NCBI RefSeq assembly: GCF_002863565.1
Contig: NZ_PGUW01000005.1
Location: forward strand, 434,001 to 498,000
Length of the DNA stretch: 64,000 nt
Source of the DNA: Bacillus sp. V5-8f
GTDB taxonomy: Bacteria > Bacillota > Bacilli > Bacillales > DSM-1321
Reading direction: 5' to 3'
A program made the position numbers and the translations under genes. Shown here in pieces: positions 39,027-47,689 of this stretch. Numbering within the stretch: position 1 is the stretch's first letter; each line of letters opens with the position of its first letter. The notes beneath the pieces were generated by a model, which saw nothing but the letters and a program-made list of their open reading frames with translations, was not told where the DNA came from and made no database searches.

Positions 39027-40142
39027 TTAATAAGAAGATCCATCCCATAGATATGTGTTGATCAAGTCCTCATTTAACTGTACACCAATCCCTTTTCCGT
39101 CTGGAATATTCACACTTCCCTTTGATGGTTTTATATCGAGCAGTTCAGAAAAAGGATTCTCCATCACATCCCATTCCACGGGTTCAATTTGGTTTCCATC
39201 CATTTTGCTCCAGGGAGCTAAGCTTGCTTGTGCGAATAACGTATACAATCTTGAAAGTGCTCCGTCATAGCTATGCGGAGAGACTCTAATTCCAAAATGT
39301 CGAGCAAGCTGTAAGGCATCCCGAAAATCTTCCATACCATTTCCATGCAAGATATCTGGCTGGATAATATCCAAAGCATTCTCACAAAGCAGGGGCAGGA
39401 ATTTTTTTGCGCTTTTAATATTCTCTCCTCCTGCAATTGGAACCGAAAGGCTTGAACGCAATAGTTTGTATCCAGGCAAGTTGTCAATTGGCATCGGTTC
39501 TTCTAACCACAGAAGATTGTGCCAGCTTGAAAAATAACGTTCCCATTTGCGGGCCGTTGCCATATCATAGCTCTGGTTGCCATCAAGGATTAGGGTTACA
39601 TTCTCCCCTGCCATTTTTTGCAGCCTTTGTATGTGGGTTAGATCCTCATCAAACGGCCTGCCTCCAATTTTCACCTTTATGGTACCAAACCCTCTTTGCA
39701 TAGTTTGCTCTACCAGCTGCAGCGAGTGATCCATCCAAGCTTTATTGTTGCTATATGATTGAAATGAGGCATATACCGGGATACTGTCTCTATACTTCCC
39801 TCCCCAAAGGTCGCATATATTGAGATTGCTGTATTTGGCTGCGATTTCAGTTAAAGCCATACTAACTGCTGCCGCTGCCCGTTGATGCCATTTCTTAATG
39901 GTATTCACTAATTGCAGACGGTCAGTTGCTGGTTTTCCAATTAGGTATGGAATAATTCTTTCCTTAAATCCGACTTGTAATGTGGGAAGCCAGTCAATAC
40001 ACTCTCCCCAGCCATCTATACCGGATTTCGTAATGATCCGGATTAGGTAGCAGGTTCTATACTTTTTATAACCATTAGCATCACCATATGGTTCAGAGAG
40101 TTTATACAGTAAAGGAAAAGTTTCGATTTTTTCAATTTGCAT
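39027..40142 (-). CDS. Enolase superfamily, mandelate racemase-type enzyme
   Basis: 371 residues: N-terminal capping domain and a TIM barrel with the mandelate racemase set of residues. Visible: the KxK base in GTIKVKIGG, metal ligands in [17 protein letters not shown] and AGGENI, the IIQPD Asp and the SPHSYDG His of the Asp-His dyad. These abstract a proton alpha to a carboxylate; typical substrates are sugar acids, dipeptides or N-acyl amino acids. Substrate cannot be assigned. Start ATG 40142 has AGGTGGAGA upstream; the in-frame 40160 codon lacks one. It stands alone. Confidence 0.9.
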   Translation of the reverse strand: MQIEKIETFPLLYKLSEPYGDANGYKKYRTCYLIRIITKSGIDGWGECIDWLPTLQVGFKERIIPYLIGKPATDRLQLVNTIKKWHQRAAAAVSMALTEIAAKYSNLNICDLWGGKYRDSIPVYASFQSYSNNKAWMDHSLQLVEQTMQRGFGTIKVKIGGRPFDEDLTHIQRLQKMAGENVTLILDGNQSYDMATARKWERYFSSWHNLLWLEEPMPIDNLPGYKLLRSSLSVPIAGGENIKSAKKFLPLLCENALDIIQPDILHGNGMEDFRDALQLARHFGIRVSPHSYDGALSRLYTLFAQASLAPWSKMDGNQIEPVEWDVMENPFSELLDIKPSKGSVNIPDGKGIGVQLNEDLINTYLWDGSSY

Positions 40143-40254
40143 GTTTTCTCCACCTGACAAGTTTTAGGTAGCCGCAGTCCCTACTTATTGTATGCGGGCT
40201 GTTTTTTACACTGCGTATTTTTTTGAGACTTTATACATTTCAATAGAATAAAAA

Positions 40255-40283
40255 AGCCTCAACCCCTAAAGAGGAATTGAGAC
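40255..40283 (-). terminator. Terminator of the decayed small gene
   Basis: Minus strand GTCTCAATTCCTC pairs with GGGGTTGAGGC imperfectly and ends in six T residues. The decayed gene runs into it. Confidence 0.65.
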
Positions 40284-40607
40284 TGATTACCAAATTTATT
40301 CATGATCATATTTTTTTGCTTTTCTTCTTCATTCAAAAAATTAATAAAATGATTGATTTTGGCAGCAGAAGGTTGTTCTTTGACAAGTGCTATATATTCA
40401 TTTTTTAGGGATTCTGATGCTATGGCACTCTGTTTGATTCATTCTGTCATATAATCCATACTCAGTTGCTGGATTTCCTTATGCTTCAAACCTCACTTCT
40501 TTTACTACTTTTTTCATTAAAGGAGAAATGACGGTTTGTAACTGTTCCATCTCTTTTTTAATATAATGAGGGATATCATTCATAAGTACGTTCATTTGAT
40601 CCTTCAT
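40259..40607 (-). pseudogene. Decayed small gene, about 115 codons
   Basis: The first frame from ATG 40607 gives a helical peptide (MNVLMNDIPHYIKKEMEQL, then MKKVVKEVRFEA) and stops. The next frame continues in kind (HKEIQQLSMDYMTE, a TGA, then IKQSAIASESLKNEYIALV, INHFINFLNEEEKQKNMIMN) to a stop inside the terminator. One frameshift and one nonsense codon therefore separate a single former gene. Function not recognised; the Met/Lys/Glu-rich helices resemble small Bacillus cytosolic or coat-associated proteins. Confidence 0.6.
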
Positions 40608-40640
40608 TTCTTATCTTACGGAGTTAGTAAAAAAACAAAA

Positions 40641-40673
40641 AAGACCTTTACCGCTGAATGGGGTAAAGGTCTT
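40641..40673 (-). terminator. Intrinsic terminator after small Pro/Asn-rich gene
   Basis: AAGACCTTTACC / GGTAAAGGTCTT, perfect 12-base stem followed on the minus strand by TTTTTTGTTTTTT. It lies 168 bases after the stop of the 63-residue gene. Confidence 0.85.
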
Positions 40674-40840
40674 GCTAACAACTGTAGTTGCCACCAAAGC
40701 CGAGGGCCGGAACCCTGTAATGACGACTTTAATGTAAAAGCTACTCCCCTTTAAGGAGATTATTGAATTAATTGATTTATACCTATATTTTATTCGCAGG
40801 TTCCTCTTCACTCTTTGTAATTGTGAATAAACTCGTTGTG

Positions 40841-41032
40841 TTAAGGTCGATTTCCGCCAGCAGGAGGATTGATCATAGGACCAACAGGCGGTCTGGCCGT
40901 TGCTGCATTTCTATCGGCACTATCATTAGGCCTTATATCTGTATTATCAAGTTGTGTTAGCGAATGGAAGGAACCGTTCCAACTAATCCCAACGTTACTG
41001 TTTGAATGTGTATTTGGTGTTTCTTGTGCCAA
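40841..41032 (-). CDS. Small Pro/Asn-rich hypothetical protein, 63 residues
   Basis: TTG start at 41032 with AAAGGAGGGG nine bases upstream. The product has no hydrophobic segment: an Asn/Ser/Thr-rich N-terminus (TPNTHSNSNVGISWNGSFHS) with one Trp, then RPNDSADRNAATA and a Pro/Gly tail (ARPPVGPMINPPAGGNRP). This composition suits an extended surface or spore-associated peptide, but no family is recognised. It is transcribed alone and ends in a strong terminator. Its coding status rests on the ribosome site, composition and terminator. Confidence 0.6.
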   Translation of the reverse strand: MAQETPNTHSNSNVGISWNGSFHSLTQLDNTDIRPNDSADRNAATARPPVGPMINPPAGGNRP

Positions 41033-41389
41033 ATCAATTCCCCTCCTTTATGTGATTCCTTTTTAGTATGATGCTTAACGGTTATTAAATTCCGCCATAA
41101 AATGTTAAACCAGATCCCTTTCGTAGTTTTCACCTTGACGTAGAAAAACCAGCAAATAGTTCGAAACAAACCAAGGAATAATATAGTTCATTGAAGATCA
41201 ATTTTTAAATCGGCCCAATAACCCATTGCAATAACATAGCGAAAATTAAAACTATTTCGCTGAATGACAGTAACCCTGAACGTAAATGCTTTCTTGCCCA
41301 CAATTGATGCGGATGCCCAGAGCAATTATCTTGTTTCCTTAGTTGTCAAGGCGTATCATTGTTTGGGTACAAAAAGGGAGGCATTATTT
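41033..41389. other. Shared upstream region of two divergent genes
   Basis: About 360 bases between the small minus-strand gene and the plus-strand transporter. Open frames that extend the transporter upstream to 41264 lack a ribosome site. Nothing else recognised. Confidence 0.45.
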
Positions 41390-42286
41390 ATGAAACAACT
41401 AACACGAACAAATACAGCCTTAATGCTGGCTTTTCTCGTGCTTGTGTGGGGAGTGAATTGGCCATTATCCAAGATGGCACTTAGCTATGCCCCACCTTTA
41501 TTATTCGCTGGAATCCGGACGATCCTTGGTGGACTTATATTGCTTATTTTTGCAATACCCAGGTTTAAAAAACTTCGCTTTAAAGAAACTTGGCCTATTT
41601 ATTTAATTTCTGCATGTCTTAATATCATTCTTTTTTACGGACTTCAGACGGTCGGTCTTGGGTATGCACCTGCAGGATTATTTTCAGCGATCGTGTTCAT
41701 TGAGCCCATTTTACTTGGGATTTTTTCGTGGATTTGGCTTGGGGAAGCAATGTATGGATTAAAAATTATTGGATTAATCCTTGGTTTCTCCGGAGTTGCC
41801 ATCATAAGCGCAAGCGGTTTTACAGGCGATATATCAGTTTTTGGTATTATGTTGGCCCTTGGATCTGCTGTGAGCTGGGGATTGGGCACCGTTTATGTTA
41901 AAAAAACAAGTGACCGAGTGGATTCCATATGGTTGGTTACAACGCAGCTAATGATGGGAGGCATCTTCTTATTAACGGTCGGTTCCGGACTTGAGAGCTG
42001 GTCAAATATACAATGGGAAATGCCTTTTATCCTTAACCTTCTATTCATCTCTACCTTTGTCATCGCTTTTGGGTGGCTGGTATTCTTTGTACTTGTCGGT
42101 TCCGGCGAAGCAAGTAAAGTCGGATCGTTCACATTCCTGATCCCACTGATCGCTATTATTTTTAGTTCTTTCCTTTTAAAAGAACACATTACGATCAATT
42201 TACTGGTTGGCCTAGTCTTTATCGTGATCAGCATTTTGTTTGTTAATATGAAAGTAAAATCACAGGCACGAGCGAGCTTGGGATGA
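41390..42286 (+). CDS. DMT superfamily transporter, EamA family
   Basis: 298 residues, ten membrane helices in two EamA repeats (first AFLVLVWGVNWPLSKMALSY and FIEPILLGIFSWIWLGE; second LGSAVSWGLGTVYVKKTSD and PLIAIIFSSFLLKEHI). The two conserved Pro-containing FIEP and LIPL helices mark each half. Members export amino acids, sugars or other metabolites; specificity cannot be read from sequence. Start ATG 41390 follows GGGAGG at eight bases. Monocistronic with a double-hairpin terminator. Confidence 0.92.
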   Translation: MKQLTRTNTALMLAFLVLVWGVNWPLSKMALSYAPPLLFAGIRTILGGLILLIFAIPRFKKLRFKETWPIYLISACLNIILFYGLQTVGLGYAPAGLFSAIVFIEPILLGIFSWIWLGEAMYGLKIIGLILGFSGVAIISASGFTGDISVFGIMLALGSAVSWGLGTVYVKKTSDRVDSIWLVTTQLMMGGIFLLTVGSGLESWSNIQWEMPFILNLLFISTFVIAFGWLVFFVLVGSGEASKVGSFTFLIPLIAIIFSSFLLKEHITINLLVGLVFIVISILFVNMKVKSQARASLG

Positions 42287-42335
42287 TAATTAATCCAGCA
42301 GATTGATAGATAAAGAATGTACCGTTAAAAAAAAG

Positions 42336-42403
42336 CTTGTAGATTTGTCGCTATAAAATGGGACATTCATCTACAAGTGAGGGGTGATTAAACCCCTTTT
42401 TTT
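42336..42403 (+). terminator. Double hairpin terminator of the EamA gene
   Basis: CTTGTAGAT / ATCTACAAG (42336-42377) is followed by AGGGGT / ACCCCT (42380-42397) and seven T residues. Confidence 0.8.
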
Positions 42404-42467
42404 ATCCGTTAAAGTCATTCAGCTATTATACCACGGAATTTTCCTCATCATTTAAAGGTTGGAAGAA

Positions 42468-42676
42468 TCATACATTGTTGCGCCCGCTCTCTTTTATTTT
42501 ATACATAGCTGCATCCGCGTCCTTTATGAGAGTTTCACTGTCATTGCCATCCCCTGGATAGATTGATATCCCAATACTAGCCGTAACATAGACTTCATTT
42601 CCTCCAAAATGAAAAGGCTCTTTCAAGGCATTGATGATCCGCTGGGCTGTATGTTTTACTGTTGGGGATCCATTCA
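42468..42676 (-). pseudogene. GGDEF domain remnant (C-terminal ~70 codons)
   Basis: Reads as the tail of a diguanylate cyclase domain: HTAQRIINALKEPFHFGGNE, then YVTASIGISIYPGDGND and KDADAAMYKIKESGRNNV. The GGDEF active site itself is missing. The frame stays open upstream to 42875, but that part is not GGDEF sequence: it is the antisense of a chemoreceptor fragment. The break is at about 42676. Confidence 0.82.
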
Positions 42677-42677
42677 A

Positions 42678-42771
42678 GATATTATCGGGGTAATTACTAA
42701 CATTTCCGAACAAACAAACAAATAAACATGTTAGCTTAAATGCAGCCATAGAGGCAGCAAGAGCGAGTGAC
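42678..42771 (+). pseudogene. Chemoreceptor signalling-tip remnant
   Basis: On the plus strand DIIGVITNISEQTN is followed, after a 10-base out-of-frame insert with a stop, by [14 protein letters not shown]. This is the highly conserved MCP hairpin tip. Neither end of a chemoreceptor gene is present. It abuts the GGDEF remnant, so two unrelated gene pieces were joined here. Confidence 0.8.
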
Positions 42772-42912
42772 TCCTGTAATATGTAGCGCAGAGAACAGAG
42801 CAACATTATCAACTGACAGAAATAACGTTTAACGTTTCTAATGAATGACACAACCTGAAAAACGAACTGGACCAATTAATTAAGAAATTACATGCATAAT
42901 TTATCAAGTTAC

Positions 42913-43710
42913 TTAGCTATTCCAATACGTGTCCGCTAGCTCCCTATGATACAGGGCTTTAAAATTTTTATTTAAAATTCCATAGAAGTAACCAAAAATG
43001 CTATTCACCTGTTTCCTTTTGATTTTGCTTATCAACATTTTAAATGAATGAATCCCTGTCTCTAAAATATCTCCTTCGTTCTTATTTTTAAGAGCGGATA
43101 TTTTCACTAACTTCCAAAATTCTTCAATCTTTTTGGCATCGTCAAAGAAATACTTCACCAGGTTTGTAAATTCCTTTGGAATACGGTCATTTACAAAGGA
43201 AGCATCTAATGGTTTCTCCTGGTTTGCATTAGCAGATGGAAGATTATCTTGGCTCTGAATATCATTTGAATCGTTAGTACGTTTATTTTTTTTAATGTTG
43301 CTAGTTTTAAAAGGATCAATAGATTTAGGGTGGTTCAATTGTTGCTGGTTGGGTGGTTCAAAACGATGGAAGACGTAAACATTGGCGGACTGTGACCCAT
43401 TCTTTCTTTCCGTTTCATGGACAGCAAGAAGTCCGAGCTGTTTTGCCTTCCCAACCATCCGTTTAAATGTAGATCTTGAAATACCCATTCCATCCTTTTC
43501 GTGTGTAGCGGATACTACTGTCCCAATTTTCGCATGGCAAACACCGGCAATCTTTGCAGAGAACCGGATTAAACGTTTCAGTGCGGCCAGTTCCGATTTT
43601 GTAAATTCCTTTTTCACTTCAATCATCCACTGCTCGATATGGTTGTTAAAATCCTTCAAATTCGTGAATTGGGATAACTCCTTAAAACTTTCAATTTTCC
43701 CTGATTGCAT
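42913..43710 (-). CDS. Helix-turn-helix protein of unknown function
   Basis: 265 residues, soluble. An N-terminal helical domain (ESFKELSQFTNLKDFNNHIE) leads into a winged-helix-like region (SRSTFKRMVGKAKQLGLLAVH), a polar Gln/Asn/Lys linker (~140-185), and a C-terminal helical domain (FTNLVKYFFDDAKKIEEFW; FGYFYGILNKNFKALYHREL). The plan resembles plasmid/phage replication-initiation or DnaD-like proteins, and similar chromosomal genes are common in the B. cereus group, usually annotated only as HTH or cytosolic protein. GTG at 43734 is possible, but ATG 43710 has GGGGGA at seven bases. It lies among gene remnants, which hints at a past mobile element. Confidence 0.75.
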   Translation of the reverse strand: MQSGKIESFKELSQFTNLKDFNNHIEQWMIEVKKEFTKSELAALKRLIRFSAKIAGVCHAKIGTVVSATHEKDGMGISRSTFKRMVGKAKQLGLLAVHETERKNGSQSANVYVFHRFEPPNQQQLNHPKSIDPFKTSNIKKNKRTNDSNDIQSQDNLPSANANQEKPLDASFVNDRIPKEFTNLVKYFFDDAKKIEEFWKLVKISALKNKNEGDILETGIHSFKMLISKIKRKQVNSIFGYFYGILNKNFKALYHRELADTYWNS

Positions 43711-43862
43711 CTTTAAATCCCCCGTAAACCGCACACCTTTCTATCTTATTCGGGAAGAAAGGCTTGATTCGGTATCTCTATTATTTTGCATCCAATTCTT
43801 TTATATCTGCTAGAAGGGAAAAAGTAGCATCCGGGAAAAATTTTTTTAAGAAAAACAAAAAA

Positions 43863-43882
43863 ACCCACTATTGATAGTGAGT
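43863..43882 (-). terminator. Terminator after PAP2 gene
   Basis: CACTAT / ATAGTG stem extended by ACTC/GGGT, followed on the minus strand by TTTTTTTGTTTTT; 45 bases beyond the PAP2 stop. Confidence 0.7.
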
Positions 43883-43926
43883 GTAAATTGTACATATTTG
43901 CCCTATTGATTTTATGGTGCGTTTAG

Positions 43927-44592
43927 TTACCCGGCTGATGGAAGGTCTACTTGTTCCTGACGTGACCGTTTTTTTTGATATCGATGGTAAATTGCAATAC
44001 AAGCTGTTAACCAGAAGGTGCTTACAAGGTATCCCGCCAGTATGTCACTCGGATAATGTACCCCCATATAAACCCGGCTGATGCCGATAAAAAGGATCAT
44101 TCCCACACAGAAGATAACAACGAAAATGCGCCCGATTTGTGAGGATATATGCCTCAAAAAAATGAATAGTAAGAAGCCATATAAAGCCATCGCCATTGTG
44201 GCGTTTCCACTTGGAAAACTAAAGCCAGTTGCTTCTATTAAACGATGGATGTCCGGACGTTCCCGTTGAATAAACCGTTTGATCAACATAAAGAGCACGG
44301 TAGAACCGGCCAACACTGCAAAAAATAAAAGAAGTTCAGAACGATGCTTCCAAACTATAAAAAGAAACAAGCTGGCCAATAGAAAAATGACAATAATGGG
44401 TACGGTCCCGCCAATGAATGTGAAACCATTCATGATTACTGTCAGCATAGGTGATTCAAAACCCTGTATAAAAGAAATGATTGACTCATCAAAAGGAACG
44501 ATTGCGTGCCTGCTCACAAGGAGAGCGATGGCACAAAAGCCCAGAAGCGACGCCAGGTTTATCATCAAGATGTAATTCGTTTTTTTGTTCAT
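43927..44592 (-). CDS. PAP2-family membrane phosphatase with atypical PSGN motif
   Basis: 221 residues, six membrane helices. The three lipid-phosphatase motifs are present: C1 K105RFIQRERP, C2 FPSGN (residues 127-130 PSGN) and C3 SRVYMGVHYPSD (nucleophile His179, Asp183). In most PAP2 enzymes C2 is PSGH, its His acting as the acid; here it is Asn130, so activity may be altered. The family dephosphorylates undecaprenyl pyrophosphate or phosphatidic/phosphatidylglycerol phosphates at the outer membrane face. A basic C-terminal tail follows (RYQKKRSRQ). Monocistronic; ATG follows CGAGGTATGAC. Confidence 0.88.
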   Translation of the reverse strand: MNKKTNYILMINLASLLGFCAIALLVSRHAIVPFDESIISFIQGFESPMLTVIMNGFTFIGGTVPIIVIFLLASLFLFIVWKHRSELLLFFAVLAGSTVLFMLIKRFIQRERPDIHRLIEATGFSFPSGNATMAMALYGFLLFIFLRHISSQIGRIFVVIFCVGMILFIGISRVYMGVHYPSDILAGYLVSTFWLTACIAIYHRYQKKRSRQEQVDLPSAG

Positions 44593-44925
44593 GTCATACC
44601 TCGTTTCTAAGGGAAGTAAAAGGGCACGGTTCCCGAATCCACCAGAGGGAAGCTTTGAAAATTTATCAAAGTAGGAACATCAGAGTGCCACAACTATTAT
44701 ATCGAACGAACCTCCCCTCAGCTAGCACCATTTTCCAAAAATTCCTCTACCTAGTATCTAAGTTCTGTTTTTTAAATGGATTCCAAACAGCTACATGTAA
44801 AGTTTGCATATTTTTATTCGGTTAAGAACCAAAACTATGTTTTACCTGCAACCTTCTTGCTGCGAAGAATCAAATCCTTTAAAAAGTGTTTATTTGCGTT
44901 CCTAACATAACTACAGCAGGCACAT
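44593..44925. other. Intergenic region upstream of PAP2 gene
   Basis: About 330 bases; no gene, repeat or clear regulatory site seen besides the expected PAP2 promoter on the minus strand. Confidence 0.4.
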
Positions 44926-44960
44926 GAAAAGCAGTACAATGGCATGCATTGACTGCTTTC
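44926..44960. terminator. Terminator after truncated esterase
   Basis: GAAAAGCAGT-ACAATG pairs with CATTG-ACTGCTTTC; T-rich flanks on the plus side, A/T on the minus. It lies 12 bases after the esterase stop. Confidence 0.75.
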
Positions 44961-44972
44961 TTTTTGTTTATA

Positions 44973-45863
44973 TTAAATGGTTTCAACCACGCTGAACGCT
45001 TCCCTTAGCGCTCTGGCTGCTTGGTCCATAGCTTTGTTCGCCTCTTGCAATACACCAGGCATCCTGAAGAATCCATGAATCATTGTATCATATCGGGTAG
45101 CATCCACCGAAACGCCCGCTGCCTTTAAACGATCGGCATATGCCTCGCCTTCGTCACACAACGGATCGAATCCTACCGCTATCACCAATGCTAGGGGCAA
45201 TCCCGTCAGGTCGTTTGCCAACAAAGGTGAAGCGTACGTATTTTTTCCGTCCTGTGTACCACGAAGGTAGTGGTTCCAAAACCAGACCATCGTGTCCTTT
45301 GTTAAGAAATACCCCTCCGCGTTTTCCCTATAAGAATCAGTATCAAATGCATGATGTGTCACAGGGTATATCAATATTTGATAAGTTAGGGCTGGTCCTC
45401 CCTTATCTTTAGCCATCAATGAAACGACTGCTGCCAAGTTGCCTCCCGCACTGTCACCGCCAACTGCAATACGTGCAGGGTCTACTTCTATATAAGAGGC
45501 ATTTTCTGCCGTCCACTTTGCAGCAGCATAGGCATCGTCGACCGCTGCAGGAAATTTGTGTTCCGGTGCAAGCCGGTAATCTACAGATACTACGACACAG
45601 CCTGCTTTTTTTGCTAAAAGACGGCAATGCACATCAACCGTATCCAGATTCCCGATTACCCAGCCTCCTCCATGGTAATACACCAGTGCTGGAAATGGAC
45701 CTTCACCTGCAGGAGTATAAATACGAACCGGAATTTCTCCCCCGGGTCCGGGTATCGTTCTGTTTTCTACTTTTCCAACTTCTTCTGGAACTCCTGCCAA
45801 AGCACGAAAATCAGCTGATAACCTTGCATCTGCAGGCGAAAGAGCTTCTAAAGGCGGTGCCCC
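44973..45863 (-). pseudogene. HSL-type alpha/beta hydrolase (esterase), 5' truncated
   Basis: The catalytic part is complete: oxyanion motif YYHGGGWVIGN, nucleophile GGDSAGGNLAAVV, acid ALVIAVGFDPLCDEGE and His in DTMIHGFFRMPG. These hydrolyse short acyl esters. The reading frame continues upstream of any usable start (GAPPLEALSPADARLSADFR) to a TAA at 45864, where family members have ~20 more residues and an ATG. No ATG or GTG and no ribosome site exist in that stretch; only a TTG at 45800 inside the cap. The gene has therefore lost its 5' end, at a junction 45 bases from a broken chemoreceptor gene. Low expression from a cryptic start cannot be excluded. Confidence 0.78.
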
Positions 45864-45907
45864 TTAATTTGATTTTAATTTTTATTGCTAGTAAGCAAGA
45901 GACCAAA

Positions 45908-46840
45908 TCAGATTCTAAACCGGTTGACCGCATCCCGTAATTCATCCGCTAATTTGTTTAACTCATTGGTAGAATCGGTTATTTCCTGCATGGACACTAA
46001 TTGGGATTCCGCTGAAACCGCGAGCTGATTTGTGTGTGCAGCTGATTGATTTGCGATACTGGACATTTCTTCCACTGAAGCGGAAATTTCCTCAGCACTC
46101 GCTGACAATTCTTGTGATATGGCAGCAACCGCCTGAATTTGGGTTGTCACTTCCTGGATGGATTCACGGATTTGCTGAAAAGATAGCCCCGCTACATCAG
46201 CTATTTGTATCCGTTCTTCACTTCTACTTCTCCTTTTTCCATAAGCGAGACGGCTTTCAGCTGAACTCTTTTAGTCCTCTGCCAATTTTCTAACTTCATC
46301 AGCCACCACTGCAAAGCCTTTACCATGTTCACCCGCACGCGCCGCTTCTATTGCTGCATTCAAAGCGAGCAGGTTGGTCTGGTCGGAAATTTGAGTGATC
46401 ACTTCAATAAATTTTCCTATTTGCTCCGAATGGGTACCGAGCAGTCTCACGATGGAGACTCCTTCTTTCCCCGAAAGGCTAATTGCATCCATTTGCGACA
46501 TAACCTGCTTAATTACTTCATCGCCGTTGGTAGCATTTTTGGCTGCTTCAAGAGAAGAATCAGAAACACTGCTAGAATTTTCAGCAATGCGCTGAATGCC
46601 TGTTGAAATTTCATCCATTGCCCTGGCAGTTTCATCAGCACTTGAAACTTGTGCATCTGATCCAGTTGCCACTTCCTGTAGAGCGATCGTCACTTCTTTT
46701 GTCGTTTTGGCAGTTTGATCAGCATTCGCCGATAATTCCTCTGCAGAAGATGCTAAAACTTCTGATGATTGGTTTATTTTTAATAAAAGAGTGCGAAATT
46801 CATCTGTAAATAACTTTATCTTTTCATGTTGCTTCCGGTT
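45908..46840 (-). pseudogene. Methyl-accepting chemotaxis protein remnant, multiple frameshifts
   Basis: Only the cytoplasmic signalling half is left. The first part ([20 protein letters not shown] through [20 protein letters not shown] to VRKLAED) ends in a TAA at 46271. Beyond it, pieces of the same helix appear in different frames (SLMEKGEVEVKNG, then FQQIRESIQEVTTQIQAVAA to the normal C-terminus DAVNRFRI at 45908). At least two indels and a deletion are needed. The sensor, membrane helices and HAMP are missing, and the upstream end closes with TAG after 46840. The gene is dead. Confidence 0.85.
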
Positions 46841-46861
46841 CTACACTATTAATTAATGTAT

Positions 46862-47677
46862 CTATTGCTTCATAGCGCCAGCCGTAAGGCCGGAAACAAA
46901 GTACCTCTGCAGGAAAATATATGTCAACACGATAGGAAGTGATGAAAGGACTACACCTGTAAACAACATTGGGTAGTTCGTTACGTACTCCCCTTGAAAA
47001 CCAAGGAGCATGACGGGAAGTGTTTTTTTGGAATCGTCGGTTATGTAGATTAATGGATTCAATAAGTCATTCCAGTACATCACCGAGAGGAAAATTCCTG
47101 CAGAAGCCAGCGGTGCAGCTAATAACGGCAAAAATATGCGGACATAGGTTTGCCAATGTCCGGCTCCATCCATTTTGGCTGCTTCCAACACTGTTTTAGG
47201 AAGGGTCCGTGTGAACCCCGTCAATATCAGTACTGCTATAGGAAGTGTGCCAGCAATATTCACAATGATGAGCCCCAGGAGTGAGTTTGTCAGGTTCAAG
47301 GAAGAAACCAATTCATATAAGGGAAGCATATTTACCTGAGCGGGGACCATCATTCCTATTACGAAAAAAGAAAAGAGAACCCTTCCGATCCATTTATTCA
47401 TCTGGCTGATTCCAAAGGCGATCATACTGGAAAAGAATAAGGTGAAAAGTACAGAAAAAAGCGTCACGATCACACTATTGGTGAAATACAACATAAACGG
47501 CTGATCACTGAGTATGCTTTGGTAGGTAATAAAATTCAAGCTGTCTGGTAAGGAGAACGGACTTTTAAAAAGCTGCTGGGTCGTCTTAAAAGTAGAAAAA
47601 ATGATTACGCTTACCGGTACCAAAATGGCCACAGCATAAAAAAATAATAGTCCCCTTTTTATAATGGCTGATAACAT
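46862..47677 (-). CDS. Carbohydrate ABC transporter permease (MalG type)
   Basis: 271 residues, six membrane helices, CUT1 family. The ATPase-contacting EAA loop is EAAKMDGAGHWQTYVRIFLP. It pairs with the MalF-type permease 12 bases upstream in the same operon. The C-terminus ends FVSGLTAGAMKQ, the usual MalG-type ending. No ATP-binding subunit gene is present, as in many Bacillus sugar importers that share MsmX. The ATG has AAGGGGGGAATGAT upstream. The broken chemoreceptor follows directly. Confidence 0.93.
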   Translation of the reverse strand: MLSAIIKRGLLFFYAVAILVPVSVIIFSTFKTTQQLFKSPFSLPDSLNFITYQSILSDQPFMLYFTNSVIVTLFSVLFTLFFSSMIAFGISQMNKWIGRVLFSFFVIGMMVPAQVNMLPLYELVSSLNLTNSLLGLIIVNIAGTLPIAVLILTGFTRTLPKTVLEAAKMDGAGHWQTYVRIFLPLLAAPLASAGIFLSVMYWNDLLNPLIYITDDSKKTLPVMLLGFQGEYVTNYPMLFTGVVLSSLPIVLTYIFLQRYFVSGLTAGAMKQ

Positions 47678-47689
47678 ATCATTCCCCCC

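Noticed and set aside
42468..42875. A single 135-codon gene
   Set aside because: Its second half is a GGDEF tail, its first half is the antisense of a chemoreceptor fragment; treated as two pseudogene pieces.
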